From Terribacillus aidingensis (GTDB lineage Bacteria > Bacillota > Bacilli > Bacillales > Amphibacillaceae): a stretch of 64,000 nucleotides of DNA. The number at the start of each line of letters is the position of its first letter. Position 1 is the stretch's first letter. Of this stretch, positions 54,110 through 62,854 are shown piece by piece. The translations under genes were made by a program, and so were the position numbers. The stretch is from contig NZ_CP159996.1 in assembly GCF_040703035.1 (NCBI RefSeq), positions 220,001 to 284,000 on the forward strand, read 5' to 3'. The notes beneath the pieces were generated by a model. The model made no database searches. It saw only the letters and a program-made list of their open reading frames with translations, and had not been told where the DNA came from.

Positions 54110-54706
54110 ATGGTACAAGCACAACAAGTAGACAAGCAAGAAGTGAAAGAGCAGGCTAAAGCAGGTTCCAAACTATTGACTGGAGCAGTTGCTGGAGCAG
54201 TTACAGGTGCGGCAATCGTTTTACTTAACAAACAGACACGTCAAAAGGTATTCCAAAATGTCGGCGTGGCAAAGGATACAGTTGTCAGCTTCGTAAAAGA
54301 AGCGAAACAGGATCCGCAAGGCACGAAGGAACAGGTTATGTCCAAAGTGCAGGATGCAACTGAGCTTGCAAAGGATGCAGCTAACGACGTTAAGAATGTT
54401 TACGATAAAGCTCAAAATGAGATTATGTCTTCTGTCAACGATGTCCAAGAGGATTCCAAATCTGCCCTTGGCACAGTAAAAGAAGTGAAGGAAGATTTGA
54501 AAAATGCAGGTAGTAAAGCGAAGGAAGCTTCTAACAAATTAATGGAATCCAAACCGGAAAGTGCACCAAGCAATCCGATGACAAAGTCAAAAAATGAAGG
54601 CAATAGCGGTTCTGATGAACAAAAGAGCCAGCCTATCAACAAAACAACTACAGCACCTACTACTAAAACAACACCGCCTACTCCTAATAACAAGCAATCT
54701 ATCTAA
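54110..54706 (+). CDS. YtxH-domain general stress protein
   Basis: About 198 residues: a short hydrophobic segment (about 18-38, LLTGAVAGAVTGAAIVLL), a long amphipathic coiled-coil/LEA-like region (about 45-150) and a Pro/Thr/Ser-rich tail (about 150-198). YtxH proteins are SigB-regulated and bound at the membrane. The exact SigB promoter match fits. The start at 54110 gives 8-base spacing from AAGGAG, whereas 54107 gives 5; both are possible. Function is unknown. Confidence 0.85.
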   Translation: MVQAQQVDKQEVKEQAKAGSKLLTGAVAGAVTGAAIVLLNKQTRQKVFQNVGVAKDTVVSFVKEAKQDPQGTKEQVMSKVQDATELAKDAANDVKNVYDKAQNEIMSSVNDVQEDSKSALGTVKEVKEDLKNAGSKAKEASNKLMESKPESAPSNPMTKSKNEGNSGSDEQKSQPINKTTTAPTTKTTPPTPNNKQSI

Positions 54707-54738
54707 AAAAAATCGCCTCCCTTAGGGAGGCGATTTTT
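54706..54738. terminator. bidirectional terminator
   Basis: 14-bp stem AAAAATCGCCTCCC/GGGAGGCGATTTTT with TTA loop, serving the YtxH-like gene and the convergent chemoreceptors. Confidence 0.93.
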
Positions 54739-55564
54739 AATTAGTGATATCTTTGATATATTGTCCTATATCATTGCTTTGCGTATCGAGATTTTGGATA
54801 TCTTCCATAAACTCTACCATTACACGGGATTGCTCTTCTGAAGCGGTAGATACCTCGCCTATACTCAATGTAAGGTTCTCCATATTTGTCCGGATCTCCT
54901 GAAGAGATTGGCCGATTGTTCCGACAGCTTCCTTTGTACCGATAGAAAGCTTGCGGATTTCGTCTGCAACGACACCAAACCCTCTGCCAGCGTCACCAGA
55001 GCGAGCTGCTTCAATAGCTGCATTCAAGCCTAGTAAGTTCGTCTGTGTCGAGATATCTTCGATTAGTTGCACAACTTTACTGATTTCCTGAGAGTTTTCA
55101 TTTGCATGGGATGCCTGGCTATCAATATCTGTGCTCGTAGCAGAAAGTTCCTCTGCTTGAGCTGCTACTTGCTGTACTTTTCCTTGTAGGCTGCTTACAA
55201 CTGTGCGTAACTCATCAAGCTGCTTATCCAAGATTTCTTCATCTTTCAATGTTTTGGTAATCTGAAGAACGCCTACAATCTCACCGTTCTCATCTCTAAT
55301 TGGGTTGGCAGAATTCTGCATCCCAATACCGTATCTTTCCTTTGGAATATGTACTTGTACTTTTTCGCCTTGAAGCGCTTGACGTAGAAGGTCATTATCT
55401 TCTGTAAAAGCGAATTCGCCGACTTTAATACCGACATCCAAATCCTTAGAAGGAGAGAAATAAACATAATTCTCTGTATCTGTAACGACAACAACGTTAT
55501 TTTCTCCAATATTCTTTTTGATTTCCGGTGCTAGATGTACCAAAGCTTGTATCGTAGGGTGCAT
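54737..55564 (-). CDS. soluble methyl-accepting chemoreceptor (YfmS-like), copy 1
   Basis: A 275-residue protein lacking any membrane helix or HAMP domain. The N-terminal ~110 residues form a small PAS-like sensor ([20 protein letters not shown]), then a shortened chemoreceptor signalling hairpin with the tip [20 protein letters not shown] and [12 protein letters not shown] that binds CheA/CheW. B. subtilis YfmS (about 286 residues) is the nearest type. AAGGAGGTTATAAATT precedes the ATG. It lies 14 bases after its paralogue, so the two are an operon. The ligand is unknown. Confidence 0.88.
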   Translation of the reverse strand: MHPTIQALVHLAPEIKKNIGENNVVVVTDTENYVYFSPSKDLDVGIKVGEFAFTEDNDLLRQALQGEKVQVHIPKERYGIGMQNSANPIRDENGEIVGVLQITKTLKDEEILDKQLDELRTVVSSLQGKVQQVAAQAEELSATSTDIDSQASHANENSQEISKVVQLIEDISTQTNLLGLNAAIEAARSGDAGRGFGVVADEIRKLSIGTKEAVGTIGQSLQEIRTNMENLTLSIGEVSTASEEQSRVMVEFMEDIQNLDTQSNDIGQYIKDITN

Positions 55565-55578
55565 AATTTATAACCTCC

Positions 55579-56418
55579 TTATTCTTGGTTTGTTACTTTT
55601 TTCATTGTTTCGATTATCTGTTTGCTCTTTTCATCCAAAGCCTGAATATCATCCATGAACTCGACCATTATTACTGACTGCTCCTCAGAGGAGGTAGATA
55701 CTTCATTTATGCTAAGAGTTAGGTTTTCAATACTTGATCGTATTTCAGTCAAGGACTTGCCTATCGTTTGGACGGCTTCCTTCGTGTTATCGGAAAGCTT
55801 TCTGATTTCATCTGCAACGACACCAAACCCTTTTCCTGCATCACCAGATCGAGCTGCCTCGATGGCTGCATTAAGACCAAGTAAATTGGTCTGCGTAGAG
55901 ATCTGTTCGATTAATTGTACTACCTCACCAATTTGGCGGGAGTTTTGGTTGGCGCTATTTGCCTGCTCATTGATATCACTGCTTGTGGCAGAGAGTTCTT
56001 CTGCCTGTGCAGCGACATGCTGTACTTTTCCTTGTAGTGCATCTATTACTTGATTTAATTTGTTAAGTTCTTTATCTAGCTTCTCTTGATGCTCCAATGT
56101 ACGTGATAGTGATAATAAGCCGACAATTTCATTCGTCTCCATATCGCGAATCGGAGTAATGGAGGTTACAACTGGTGCACCAAGCGCTTCGTAATCTTCA
56201 GTGATGGCAAAGACAATATGCTCTCCTTTGATAGCGCGCAAATAAACTTCATGTTCATCCAGTCTTGTTCTTCCGGCTTCAATGCCTAGTGATAAGAGTG
56301 TGGAAGGGGCGAAGTAAATAAACTTTTCGGTGTCCAGCACACCCATCGCAGCTGTCGGTCCAAGCGTATCTTTTATAATAGGGGCAATATTGACTACTGC
56401 CTGTAACGTAGAATTCAT
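55579..56418 (-). CDS. soluble methyl-accepting chemoreceptor (YfmS-like), copy 2
   Basis: About 279 residues, a paralogue of the gene downstream: same PAS-like N terminus ([21 protein letters not shown]), same hairpin tip and [15 protein letters not shown]. The N-terminal sensor halves differ more than the signalling halves, so they probably answer different cues. AGAGGAGCTCATTTT precedes the ATG at 56418. No promoter is obvious on the minus strand. It heads the two-gene operon. Confidence 0.88.
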   Translation of the reverse strand: MNSTLQAVVNIAPIIKDTLGPTAAMGVLDTEKFIYFAPSTLLSLGIEAGRTRLDEHEVYLRAIKGEHIVFAITEDYEALGAPVVTSITPIRDMETNEIVGLLSLSRTLEHQEKLDKELNKLNQVIDALQGKVQHVAAQAEELSATSSDINEQANSANQNSRQIGEVVQLIEQISTQTNLLGLNAAIEAARSGDAGKGFGVVADEIRKLSDNTKEAVQTIGKSLTEIRSSIENLTLSINEVSTSSEEQSVIMVEFMDDIQALDEKSKQIIETMKKVTNQE

Positions 56419-56523
56419 AAAATGAGCTCCTCTGCACATGGTTTTCCTTTATATCGGTAAGAAGTACCAGGAAGTGAAGAGTTCCACTAGAAAAAGACCT
56501 ATGTTGTCATAATTTGTAGAAAA

Positions 56524-56549
56524 GTTTCCGTTTGCAAGATTGGGGGAAA
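56524..56549 (+). promoter_or_regulatory. SigB-type promoter of ycdF
   Basis: GTTTCC (56524-56529), 14-base spacer, GGGAAA (56544-56549), 38 bases before the start of the glucose dehydrogenase gene. Confidence 0.6.
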
Positions 56550-56587
56550 AGCAGAGAAGAACATAAATCGGGAGAGGGGAAATCTAC

Positions 56588-57361
56588 ATGTATGATGATT
56601 TAAGAGGAAAGACAGCTATCGTCACTGGATCTTCCAAAGGTATTGGGCGAGCAATCGCAGAGCGTTTCGGACAAGAAGGCATGAATGTTGTCGTCAATTA
56701 TCATGGGGATGAAGATGGTGCTAATCAAGCAGCTGAGACTATTCGGGAAGCTGGTGGAAAAGCCGTTGTCATTCAAGCTGACGTTTCCAAGAAAGAAGAA
56801 GTTCAGAAATTGCTGGATGCGGCTTTGGAGGAATTCGGCGGATTGGATGTAATGGTGAATAACTCAGGCTTTAGCAAGCCGCAGCCGTATCATGAAATGG
56901 AGGAGGATACGTGGAGAAGTGTCATTGATGTAAACCTGACAGGCACATTCCTTGGCGGCCAAGTAGCTCTTCGTTATATGCTCGAAAATAATGTGAAAGG
57001 CAGCATTATTAATATGTCTAGTGTACACCAGCAAATACCGAAGCCTTCGGACAGTCATTATGCAGCATCCAAAGGCGGTATCAAGCTATTGACCGAAACA
57101 ATGGCACTTGAGTATGCAGCTAACGGAATCCGAGTAAACGCTATTGCACCAGGAACAATTGATACGGAGCGGAACGAAGATACCAAGCCGGAAAACGAAG
57201 CAAGACAGATGAAGAAAATACCGATGCAGTCTTTTGGTAAACCAGAAGAGATTGCAGCAGCAGCTGCGTGGCTTGCATCCGAGGAAGCGAGCTATGTCAC
57301 AGGTACTACTCTTTTCGTCGATGGAGGTATGACACTATACCCGTCTCAGTTGGAACTGTAA
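56588..57361 (+). CDS. ycdF: glucose 1-dehydrogenase-like SDR (YcdF)
   Basis: A 257-residue classical SDR near B. subtilis YcdF (258), which is SigB-regulated. Motifs: TGSSKGIG (14-21), NNSG, SSVHQQIPKPSDSHYAASKGG with the catalytic Tyr-Lys, and the YVTGTTLFVDGGMTLYP ending typical of glucose 1-dehydrogenases. It oxidises glucose or a related polyol with NAD(P). A SigB promoter is visible upstream. In B. subtilis ycdF lies close to cwlK, and cwlK lies close here too. Confidence 0.88.
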   Translation: MYDDLRGKTAIVTGSSKGIGRAIAERFGQEGMNVVVNYHGDEDGANQAAETIREAGGKAVVIQADVSKKEEVQKLLDAALEEFGGLDVMVNNSGFSKPQPYHEMEEDTWRSVIDVNLTGTFLGGQVALRYMLENNVKGSIINMSSVHQQIPKPSDSHYAASKGGIKLLTETMALEYAANGIRVNAIAPGTIDTERNEDTKPENEARQMKKIPMQSFGKPEEIAAAAAWLASEEASYVTGTTLFVDGGMTLYPSQLEL

Positions 57362-57474
57362 GAGGTGACATAATCGTCACTTTCTGGCAATTAATGTTAC
57401 CGGAATGACAGGAGCTCATGCTGCTTTCCTTCTATTATAAGACGTAATAGAACTAAAAGAAGGAGAGAATCCAC

Positions 57475-57663
57475 ATGGAGCAGATCGTCTTTTTAAGTGC
57501 TATGCTGATGTTGGGACTTACCTTTGTACTTATAATTGCAGCTATTTTGTCCAATGGTTTAAAGGTGTTGTTCGATCTTACAAGTAATTACATGCGCGTA
57601 GCCGTTTTTTGTTTTGCTATCTATATTATCAGTTTTAGCGCTTATCTTGTCTTGGCTAACTAA
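57475..57663 (+). CDS. small two-helix membrane protein
   Basis: A 62-residue protein with two hydrophobic helices (about 4-26 and 38-60) and a short loop NGLKVLFDLTSNYMR. AGAAGGAGAGAATCCAC precedes the ATG, and a strong terminator follows the stop, so it is a real single gene. I recognise no family. It lies between ycdF and cwlK. Function is unknown; small membrane proteins of this size are often subunits or regulators of transporters. Confidence 0.7.
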   Translation: MEQIVFLSAMLMLGLTFVLIIAAILSNGLKVLFDLTSNYMRVAVFCFAIYIISFSAYLVLAN

Positions 57664-57688
57664 AAAAGCGCCCATGAGGGCGCTTTTT
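57663..57688. terminator. bidirectional terminator
   Basis: 11-bp stem AAAAAGCGCCC/GGGCGCTTTTT with ATGA loop, between the small membrane protein and cwlK. Confidence 0.92.
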
Positions 57689-57690
57689 CC

Positions 57691-58209
57691 TTAGTCAATA
57701 TGCATTTCCAGATGCGGGTAATCCTTGAATCCTGGCCAATCTCCGCCCCATTCGAAGCCGAGATCTTTGGCAATTTCGACTACTTCCATCCAGTCGGATT
57801 TCCCGTTCTTATTCCCGTCATATTCCATATCCCAGATCACATTGCCTGGTTCTGGTTCCAGGGCAAAGTCAATGGCAAGTCCATAATTATGCATGGATTC
57901 CCCGCCTTGGACCTGGGTGACAATTTGTCCGTCCGTTGTGCGTCCTTGGGCGTAGAGCTTGTCTTGTTCTTCTTTGGAACGATAGTCATCCGTAATTATA
58001 ATGGAGATACCGATGTCAGAAGCCTTTTCTATTAATTTATGCATGTTTTTTTCTACTGTAGGATGTAGTCCGGTAATGTCATCTGCATTCATGGAATCAG
58101 TAGGAGTGGTTTGAATGGGCGGAAGCTGCTCTATATGCAAAAAGCCGAATAGGACCAGCGCTGCAACTGTCATAAGCAAAGTAGTTACTATAATCCTTTT
58201 CCAGTGCAA
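57691..58209 (-). CDS. cwlK: peptidoglycan L,D-endopeptidase CwlK (M15C)
   Basis: A 172-residue M15C/VanY-type peptidase, close to B. subtilis CwlK (167). N-terminal membrane anchor or signal peptide (about 6-22), then YRSKEEQDKLYAQGR, SMHNYGLAIDF (zinc His and Asp) and HLEMHID (zinc His). It cuts the L-Ala-D-Glu bond in peptidoglycan outside the cell. The start is TTG with AAGGAG 10 bases upstream. It is near ycdF as in B. subtilis. Confidence 0.9.
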   Translation of the reverse strand: MHWKRIIVTTLLMTVAALVLFGFLHIEQLPPIQTTPTDSMNADDITGLHPTVEKNMHKLIEKASDIGISIIITDDYRSKEEQDKLYAQGRTTDGQIVTQVQGGESMHNYGLAIDFALEPEPGNVIWDMEYDGNKNGKSDWMEVVEIAKDLGFEWGGDWPGFKDYPHLEMHID

Positions 58210-58346
58210 ATTCGCTATTCTCCTTTTTGAAATCTTGTATATTATATTCTAGCATAGCGGAATAGGTACTAGATTGCACGTATTGAAGCGAAGTTTTGAA
58301 AGGAAAAATAGGAGATTTAAGGAAGGGGGGAGGGAAGCGGACATGA

Positions 58347-58877
58347 TCAGCTTGTCTGGACTTGTCTCATCATGCGCTTCTCGATGCTTGCGTCCAATTT
58401 CCGGATGCGTTTCAGTGCTTCTTGCTGAGATATGGTCTTGTAATGATGTGCACCGCCTATTTCTTCATCAGCTGTATCTGCTTCCGCTACTACTTGCTGT
58501 AATGGGTCAAGCTTCAAATTATGCTCGGGCAGGTAAGAATCTGTATGCAGAAGGATAGCCAAGGAAATTGCTTTGGCGGCCTGCGGCTCTTCACCTAAAC
58601 GAATCAAGAGCTTATGCGCACGAGCAGCGCCCTTAATAGCATGGATATCATTCTGTTTATACATATCGTAATCCCATTTTCCATCGCTATACCATTCATA
58701 ATGGCCAATATCATGCAGCAATGCAGCTTTGACCGCCATGTCTGGATCAACCTGCTTTTTCTCACTTATAGCCAGTGCGTGTTCCGCCACCGATATGGCA
58801 TGCGCCTGTCCGGAACGTTCGAGGTATTTCTGTGCGATTGGGTGTGTATAAATCTGCTCTAATGTTACTTTTCTCAT
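58347..58877 (-). CDS. HD-domain phosphohydrolase
   Basis: A 176-residue HD-domain metalloprotein. The metal motif H...HD...D is visible: VAEHALAI His, LLHDIGHYEW (His-Asp), HAIKGAARAHKLL and ADTADEEIGG. HD hydrolases act on nucleotides or phosphate esters in the cytosol; the substrate is unknown. AAAGGAG precedes the ATG. The gene stands alone; the 137 bases between it and cwlK hold no clear terminator. Confidence 0.85.
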   Translation of the reverse strand: MRKVTLEQIYTHPIAQKYLERSGQAHAISVAEHALAISEKKQVDPDMAVKAALLHDIGHYEWYSDGKWDYDMYKQNDIHAIKGAARAHKLLIRLGEEPQAAKAISLAILLHTDSYLPEHNLKLDPLQQVVAEADTADEEIGGAHHYKTISQQEALKRIRKLDASIEKRMMRQVQTS

Positions 58878-59122
58878 TTCTTTATCTCCTTTCTCTGTAA
58901 AAGTATATTGTTCAAGATATTAACACGTTAAGCGAAAGACTGCAAGTGAAAAAAACGGGGGATTTCATGTATATGGAATAACCGTTTCTACTCAAACTAA
59001 AACATCCTGCCTTCCTGAGCCTTGAGCAAAAGGGGGGAGCGTTGCATTCAATTTATGCTATGCTAAAAATATTGTTACCATAAACTGTTACATATAAAAA
59101 TCACAAAGAAGGAAGAGACAGC

Positions 59123-60082
59123 ATGAAGGAATATGTAAGCTTGTTACGCCAGGGAAGTAAATCAGCCGCATTGGCTGCAGTGGTCAATTTGGTCATTGCA
59201 CTTGTCAAAGGAGGGGCTTTCTTGTTGACAGGGAATGTGGCAATGTTTGCAGAGACGATGCACAGTTTTGGGGATGCTGCTAACCAGCTGTTCGTTTATG
59301 TCGGCTCTGCACTCAGTAAAAAAGCCCCGACAGAGCGGTTCCCGGGAGGATTTGGCCGAGCTGTCAACTTGGTGCTGCTCGGTGCAGTCCTGATCGTAGG
59401 TATCCTTGCTTATGAAACCATTCGTGAAGGAATTACGCATCTGGCCCATCCATCTGAATCTGAGGGATTATGGATAAGTATTACAGTTCTTGCACTAGGC
59501 TGTATACTTGAGGGATTCGTACTGCTTAAAGCGATGCGTGAGATTGCCCATGAGAGTGAATCAGGTGCTAAAGGGCTGGCGGTTATTCCGATGAGCTTCG
59601 TGCATGTAAAACGCGCAAAACCAGCTACAAAATTGGTCTTTATGGAAGACTTGGTTGCTACTAGCGGCGGATTGGTTGCCATCATCGCCATTTTGATAGC
59701 TGCTTACACACCATTTTACCAGGCGGAAGGAATTGCTTCTATTATAATTGGCGCGATGATGTTTCTTGTCGTAGGACGCGTTTTCCTTGATAATGCAGCT
59801 GGTGTCATCGGAGAAGCGGATGAAGAGATGGCTGACAAAATCGGAGACATCTTGTTTGCTGATAAAGATGTAAGAGATGTGCAGGAAATGACTGTCGTAA
59901 AAGAAGGGGAATCCTTCCACGTCGAAGCTAAACTGGAAATTGACCCTACAATTACGGTAGCTGCCGCTGATGACATCAAGGATCGGCTTGAAGCCCAAAT
60001 CATGGAGCATAGAGGCGTAACGGATGTCATCATTGAATTTGACGAAGACGATAAAAATCAAGCATGGAAAAGCAAAGAATAA
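59123..60082 (+). CDS. cation diffusion facilitator, ZnT9/YdbO-like
   Basis: A 319-residue CDF transporter with about six membrane helices (residues 15-200) and a C-terminal metal-binding cytosolic domain (about 230-319). The helix 2 site is MHSFGDAANQ; helix 5 has MEDLVATSG, Glu-Asp in place of the His-x3-Asp usual in zinc CDFs, as in the ZnT9 and YdbO branch. The substrate is a divalent cation. Two TGTTAC direct repeats 13 bases apart (59073 and 59086) lie upstream. AGAAGGAAGAG precedes the ATG. Confidence 0.88.
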   Translation: MKEYVSLLRQGSKSAALAAVVNLVIALVKGGAFLLTGNVAMFAETMHSFGDAANQLFVYVGSALSKKAPTERFPGGFGRAVNLVLLGAVLIVGILAYETIREGITHLAHPSESEGLWISITVLALGCILEGFVLLKAMREIAHESESGAKGLAVIPMSFVHVKRAKPATKLVFMEDLVATSGGLVAIIAILIAAYTPFYQAEGIASIIIGAMMFLVVGRVFLDNAAGVIGEADEEMADKIGDILFADKDVRDVQEMTVVKEGESFHVEAKLEIDPTITVAAADDIKDRLEAQIMEHRGVTDVIIEFDEDDKNQAWKSKE

Positions 60083-60114
60083 GGAAGCTGCATATGCGGC
60101 TTCCTTATTTTTAT
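60079..60114. terminator. bidirectional terminator
   Basis: Stem TAAGGAAGC/GCTTCCTTA with an inner GC stem and T-runs on both sides. Confidence 0.88.
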
Positions 60115-60983
60115 TACGATGACATATAATCGCCGCCGTTTACGTGGATGAATTGTCCAGTAATGTAGGCAGCTTCATCAGAAGCCAGGAGAACGTAGCT
60201 GCCGATGAGATCGACGGGCTGGCCAGGTCTGCCGAGAGGAGTCTGGGTACCGAAGTTTCCGATTCCGTCTTGCGGCAGGGTGGCAGGAATGAGCGGGGTC
60301 CAAATCGGTCCAGGTGCAACTCCATTCACACGTATTCCCTTGGAAGCCAACCCTTTTGCCAATGATCGAGTGAAAGCAACGATTGCTCCTTTTGTGGACG
60401 TATAATCGATCAATGTAGGGTTGCCGATATATGGAGTGACGGAAGACGTATTAATAATACAGTTCCCTTTTCCAAGATGCGGCAGGGCGGCGCGTGTCAG
60501 ATAAAAGTAGCTGAAGAAATTGGTCCGGAAAGTCCGTTCAAGCTGTTCTGGCGTAATATCCGTTAAATCGTTCTGTACTTCCTGACGTGCAGCGTTGTTG
60601 ACCAGGATATCAAGCTTATTGAAGTCCTCTATTACTTGTTTTATAAGATTTTCGCAAAATGCAGCATTGCTTATATCACCAGGGTACAGCACACATTTGA
60701 CGCCTTCCTGTTCAATCCGCTTCTTTGCGTATTCCGCGTCCTCCTGTTCATCCAGATAGGATATCGCTATGTCTGCGCCTTCTTTGGCGTAAGCGATAGC
60801 AACAGCACGTCCGATACCGCTGTCTCCTCCTGTAATAAGGATAACCTTTCCCTGCAGCTTTCCGCTGCCCTTCCAATGTTCGAATTCTTCAATCGGTAGA
60901 GGGTCCATCTCATGCTGGATTCCGGGCTGGCGGTTTTGTTTCCTTCCAGGGTTGCCGTCTTTCATAAAATCATATAAATCCAT
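60114..60983 (-). CDS. SDR of the YhdF/YdaD stress family
   Basis: A 289-residue SDR with the N-terminal ~45-residue extension seen in YhdF, YhxC and YdaD (GRKQNRQPGIQHEMDPLP). Dinucleotide motif TGGDSGIGRAV, NNAA, SSVTPYIGN and YTSTKGA with catalytic Tyr/Lys. B. subtilis relatives are SigB-regulated, but I see no SigB site upstream of this gene. AAAAGGAGGCAACTAAA precedes the ATG. It is transcribed alone and probably acts in general stress. Confidence 0.88.
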   Translation of the reverse strand: MDLYDFMKDGNPGRKQNRQPGIQHEMDPLPIEEFEHWKGSGKLQGKVILITGGDSGIGRAVAIAYAKEGADIAISYLDEQEDAEYAKKRIEQEGVKCVLYPGDISNAAFCENLIKQVIEDFNKLDILVNNAARQEVQNDLTDITPEQLERTFRTNFFSYFYLTRAALPHLGKGNCIINTSSVTPYIGNPTLIDYTSTKGAIVAFTRSLAKGLASKGIRVNGVAPGPIWTPLIPATLPQDGIGNFGTQTPLGRPGQPVDLIGSYVLLASDEAAYITGQFIHVNGGDYMSS

Positions 60984-61138
60984 TTTAGTTGCCTCCTTTT
61001 ATTCCATAAGGAAAGTTATTGACAAAAACAGCAAGTTCTAAAACGCCGGGCCCGCGAATAAGTTCCTTTGGATGGGTTTTTTTCGGCAGGGATTTAGGCT
61101 AGAATAGACGAAAGAGGAAATGGAAGGAGATGGTTGCG

Positions 61139-61294
61139 ATGCGAGCTTATGAAAACTACATTGCAGAGCTTTTCACATTTGACGATCCATTCTTTCGTTC
61201 AACAGATCTTGATTTTGATATAGATGTCCAGCGTATGGAAAAGACGATGGAGGACATGGAAGCATATCTGAACAACAAACCCGCGGAGAATTGA
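61139..61294 (+). CDS. 51-residue acidic small protein
   Basis: AAGGAG lies 9 bases before the ATG, and a terminator overlaps the stop, so it is likely real. The sequence is MRAYENYIAELFTFDDPF then FRSTDLDFDIDVQRM and a helical EKTMEDMEAYLNNK tail. It is strongly acidic and has no membrane segment. I recognise no family. The in-frame ATG at 61130 is too close to the Shine-Dalgarno. It lies between an SDR gene and nadE with its own terminator. Confidence 0.7.
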   Translation: MRAYENYIAELFTFDDPFFRSTDLDFDIDVQRMEKTMEDMEAYLNNKPAEN

Positions 61295-61312
61295 TCCGCG
61301 GTTTTTATTTTC
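61281..61312 (+). terminator. terminator of small gene
   Basis: Stem CCGCGGA/TCCGCGG with GAATTGA-containing loop, then T-run; overlaps the TGA stop. Confidence 0.82.
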
Positions 61313-61427
61313 GTCTTTTAATGTACGATTGGTTTATACTAGAAAAAGAGAGCATGATACATAAATAGATTACGTTCCAGCTTGAGAGGGAAAAGAGTAC
61401 TATCACCATTATCGAGGAGGCAAAATT

Positions 61428-62252
61428 ATGTCCAATCAATCCAGAATTATTTCAGAGCTGCAAGTAAAACCAACAATAGACGCTAAACAGGAGATCCGCA
61501 GCCGAATCGACTTCTTGAAAGATTATCTGCTTAAAACAGGTGCGAAAGGATTCGTTCTCGGTATTAGCGGCGGACAGGATTCCACTTTGGCGGGGCGACT
61601 TGCGCAATTGGCAATCGAGGAACTGAAGAAGGAAGGAAAGGATGTGACCTTTGCTGCTGTTCGTCTGCCACATGGAGAGCAAGCGGATGAAGAGGATGCA
61701 CAATTGGCACTGGACTTCATAGCACCAGCAGAATCTTATGTTTACAATATTAAAGCTCCAGTTTCAGAAGCGGCGAAAGCATATGAAGATGCAACTGGCG
61801 ACAAGCTTGCGGATTATCACAAAGGAAACATCAAGGCACGAATGCGGATGATCGCCCAATATGCAATTGGAGGTCAAGAAGGACTGCTGGTCATCGGAAC
61901 AGATCATGCTGCAGAGGCTATTACCGGTTTCTACACGAAGTACGGCGATGGCGGTGCTGACATTCTACCGCTAAGCGGCCTGAACAAGCGTCAGGGTAAA
62001 CAGCTTCTTATCGAGCTTGGAGCGCCAGAGCGTCTGTATGAAAAAGCGCCGACAGCTGACTTGCTTGATGAAAATCCGGGACAAGCTGATGAAACAGAAC
62101 TCGGACTATCCTATGAGGATATCGATGATTATCTCGAAGGGAAAATTATCGAAGAGAAGACAGCTAAACTTCTAGAAGACCGTTACTTCAAAACAACGCA
62201 TAAACGGCAAATGCCTGCCACTATCCATGATGACTGGTGGAAGGAATTATAA
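61428..62252 (+). CDS. nadE: ammonia-dependent NAD synthetase
   Basis: A 274-residue NAD+ synthetase that forms NAD from nicotinate adenine dinucleotide, ATP and ammonia. The PP-loop is SGGQDST (residues 47-53); [25 protein letters not shown] and the C-terminal [13 protein letters not shown] are conserved. The length equals B. subtilis NadE (272). GAGGAGG precedes the ATG. A strong terminator follows. Confidence 0.95.
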   Translation: MSNQSRIISELQVKPTIDAKQEIRSRIDFLKDYLLKTGAKGFVLGISGGQDSTLAGRLAQLAIEELKKEGKDVTFAAVRLPHGEQADEEDAQLALDFIAPAESYVYNIKAPVSEAAKAYEDATGDKLADYHKGNIKARMRMIAQYAIGGQEGLLVIGTDHAAEAITGFYTKYGDGGADILPLSGLNKRQGKQLLIELGAPERLYEKAPTADLLDENPGQADETELGLSYEDIDDYLEGKIIEEKTAKLLEDRYFKTTHKRQMPATIHDDWWKEL

Positions 62253-62289
62253 AATAGACGAGACTCCTGCGGGGGTCTCGTCTATTTTT
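62251..62289 (+). terminator. terminator of nadE
   Basis: Stem AAAATAGACGAGAC/GTCTCGTCTATTTT with inner CC/GG pair, followed by T-run. Confidence 0.92.
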
Positions 62290-62359
62290 GTAAGGCTATA
62301 CTTGAAAAAGAGTAGTAGATGCGTAAAAATGGTACTAGCTTTAAGGAGGTATACATACG

Positions 62360-62755
62360 ATGTTCAAGGAATTTAAAGAGTTTGCGTTACGCGGGAACGT
62401 CGTGGATTTGGCTGTAGCTGTAGTGATCGGTTCCGCATTCAGTGCCATAACGACTTCCCTCGTCAACGATATCATCATGCCGTTGATCGGTATCATTACT
62501 GGAGGGCATGACTTTAGCGGGCTGCAGTTCACTGTTGGCAGTGCTGTAGTAAAGTATGGCGCATTCATTCAAACTGTCATTAATTTCTTTTTGATAGCTT
62601 TAGCACTATTCATGGTCGTTAAAGTCATGAATAAATTAAAACGCAAACAGCCGCAGACAGAAGAGGTTGTCCAGAAACTTTCAGTGGAACAAGAGCTGCT
62701 TACAGAAATCCGTGACCTATTGAAAAATGAAGAGAAAATGAAGGATCAGACATGA
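62360..62755 (+). CDS. mscL: large-conductance mechanosensitive channel MscL
   Basis: A 131-residue MscL: N-terminal amphipathic helix (FKEFKEFALRGNVVDLAVAV), TM1 (VVIGSAFSAITTSLVNDIIMP), loop and TM2 (FIQTVINFFLIALALFMVV), then a charged C-terminal helix. It releases solutes on hypo-osmotic shock. AAGGAGGTATACATACG precedes the ATG. A terminator overlaps the stop. Confidence 0.95.
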   Translation: MFKEFKEFALRGNVVDLAVAVVIGSAFSAITTSLVNDIIMPLIGIITGGHDFSGLQFTVGSAVVKYGAFIQTVINFFLIALALFMVVKVMNKLKRKQPQTEEVVQKLSVEQELLTEIRDLLKNEEKMKDQT

Positions 62756-62771
62756 GTCTGGTTCTTTTTTT
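62743..62771 (+). terminator. terminator of mscL
   Basis: GGATCAGAC/GTCTGGTTC with ATGA loop (two G-U pairs) and T-run, overlapping the TGA stop. Confidence 0.8.
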
Positions 62772-62854
62772 GATTAATTTATGACCAGGCCGGGAATGGA
62801 AAAACAGAAGCCTTGTAATCTGCTATAATTTGGATTACGAGGAGTTGAGACAGC

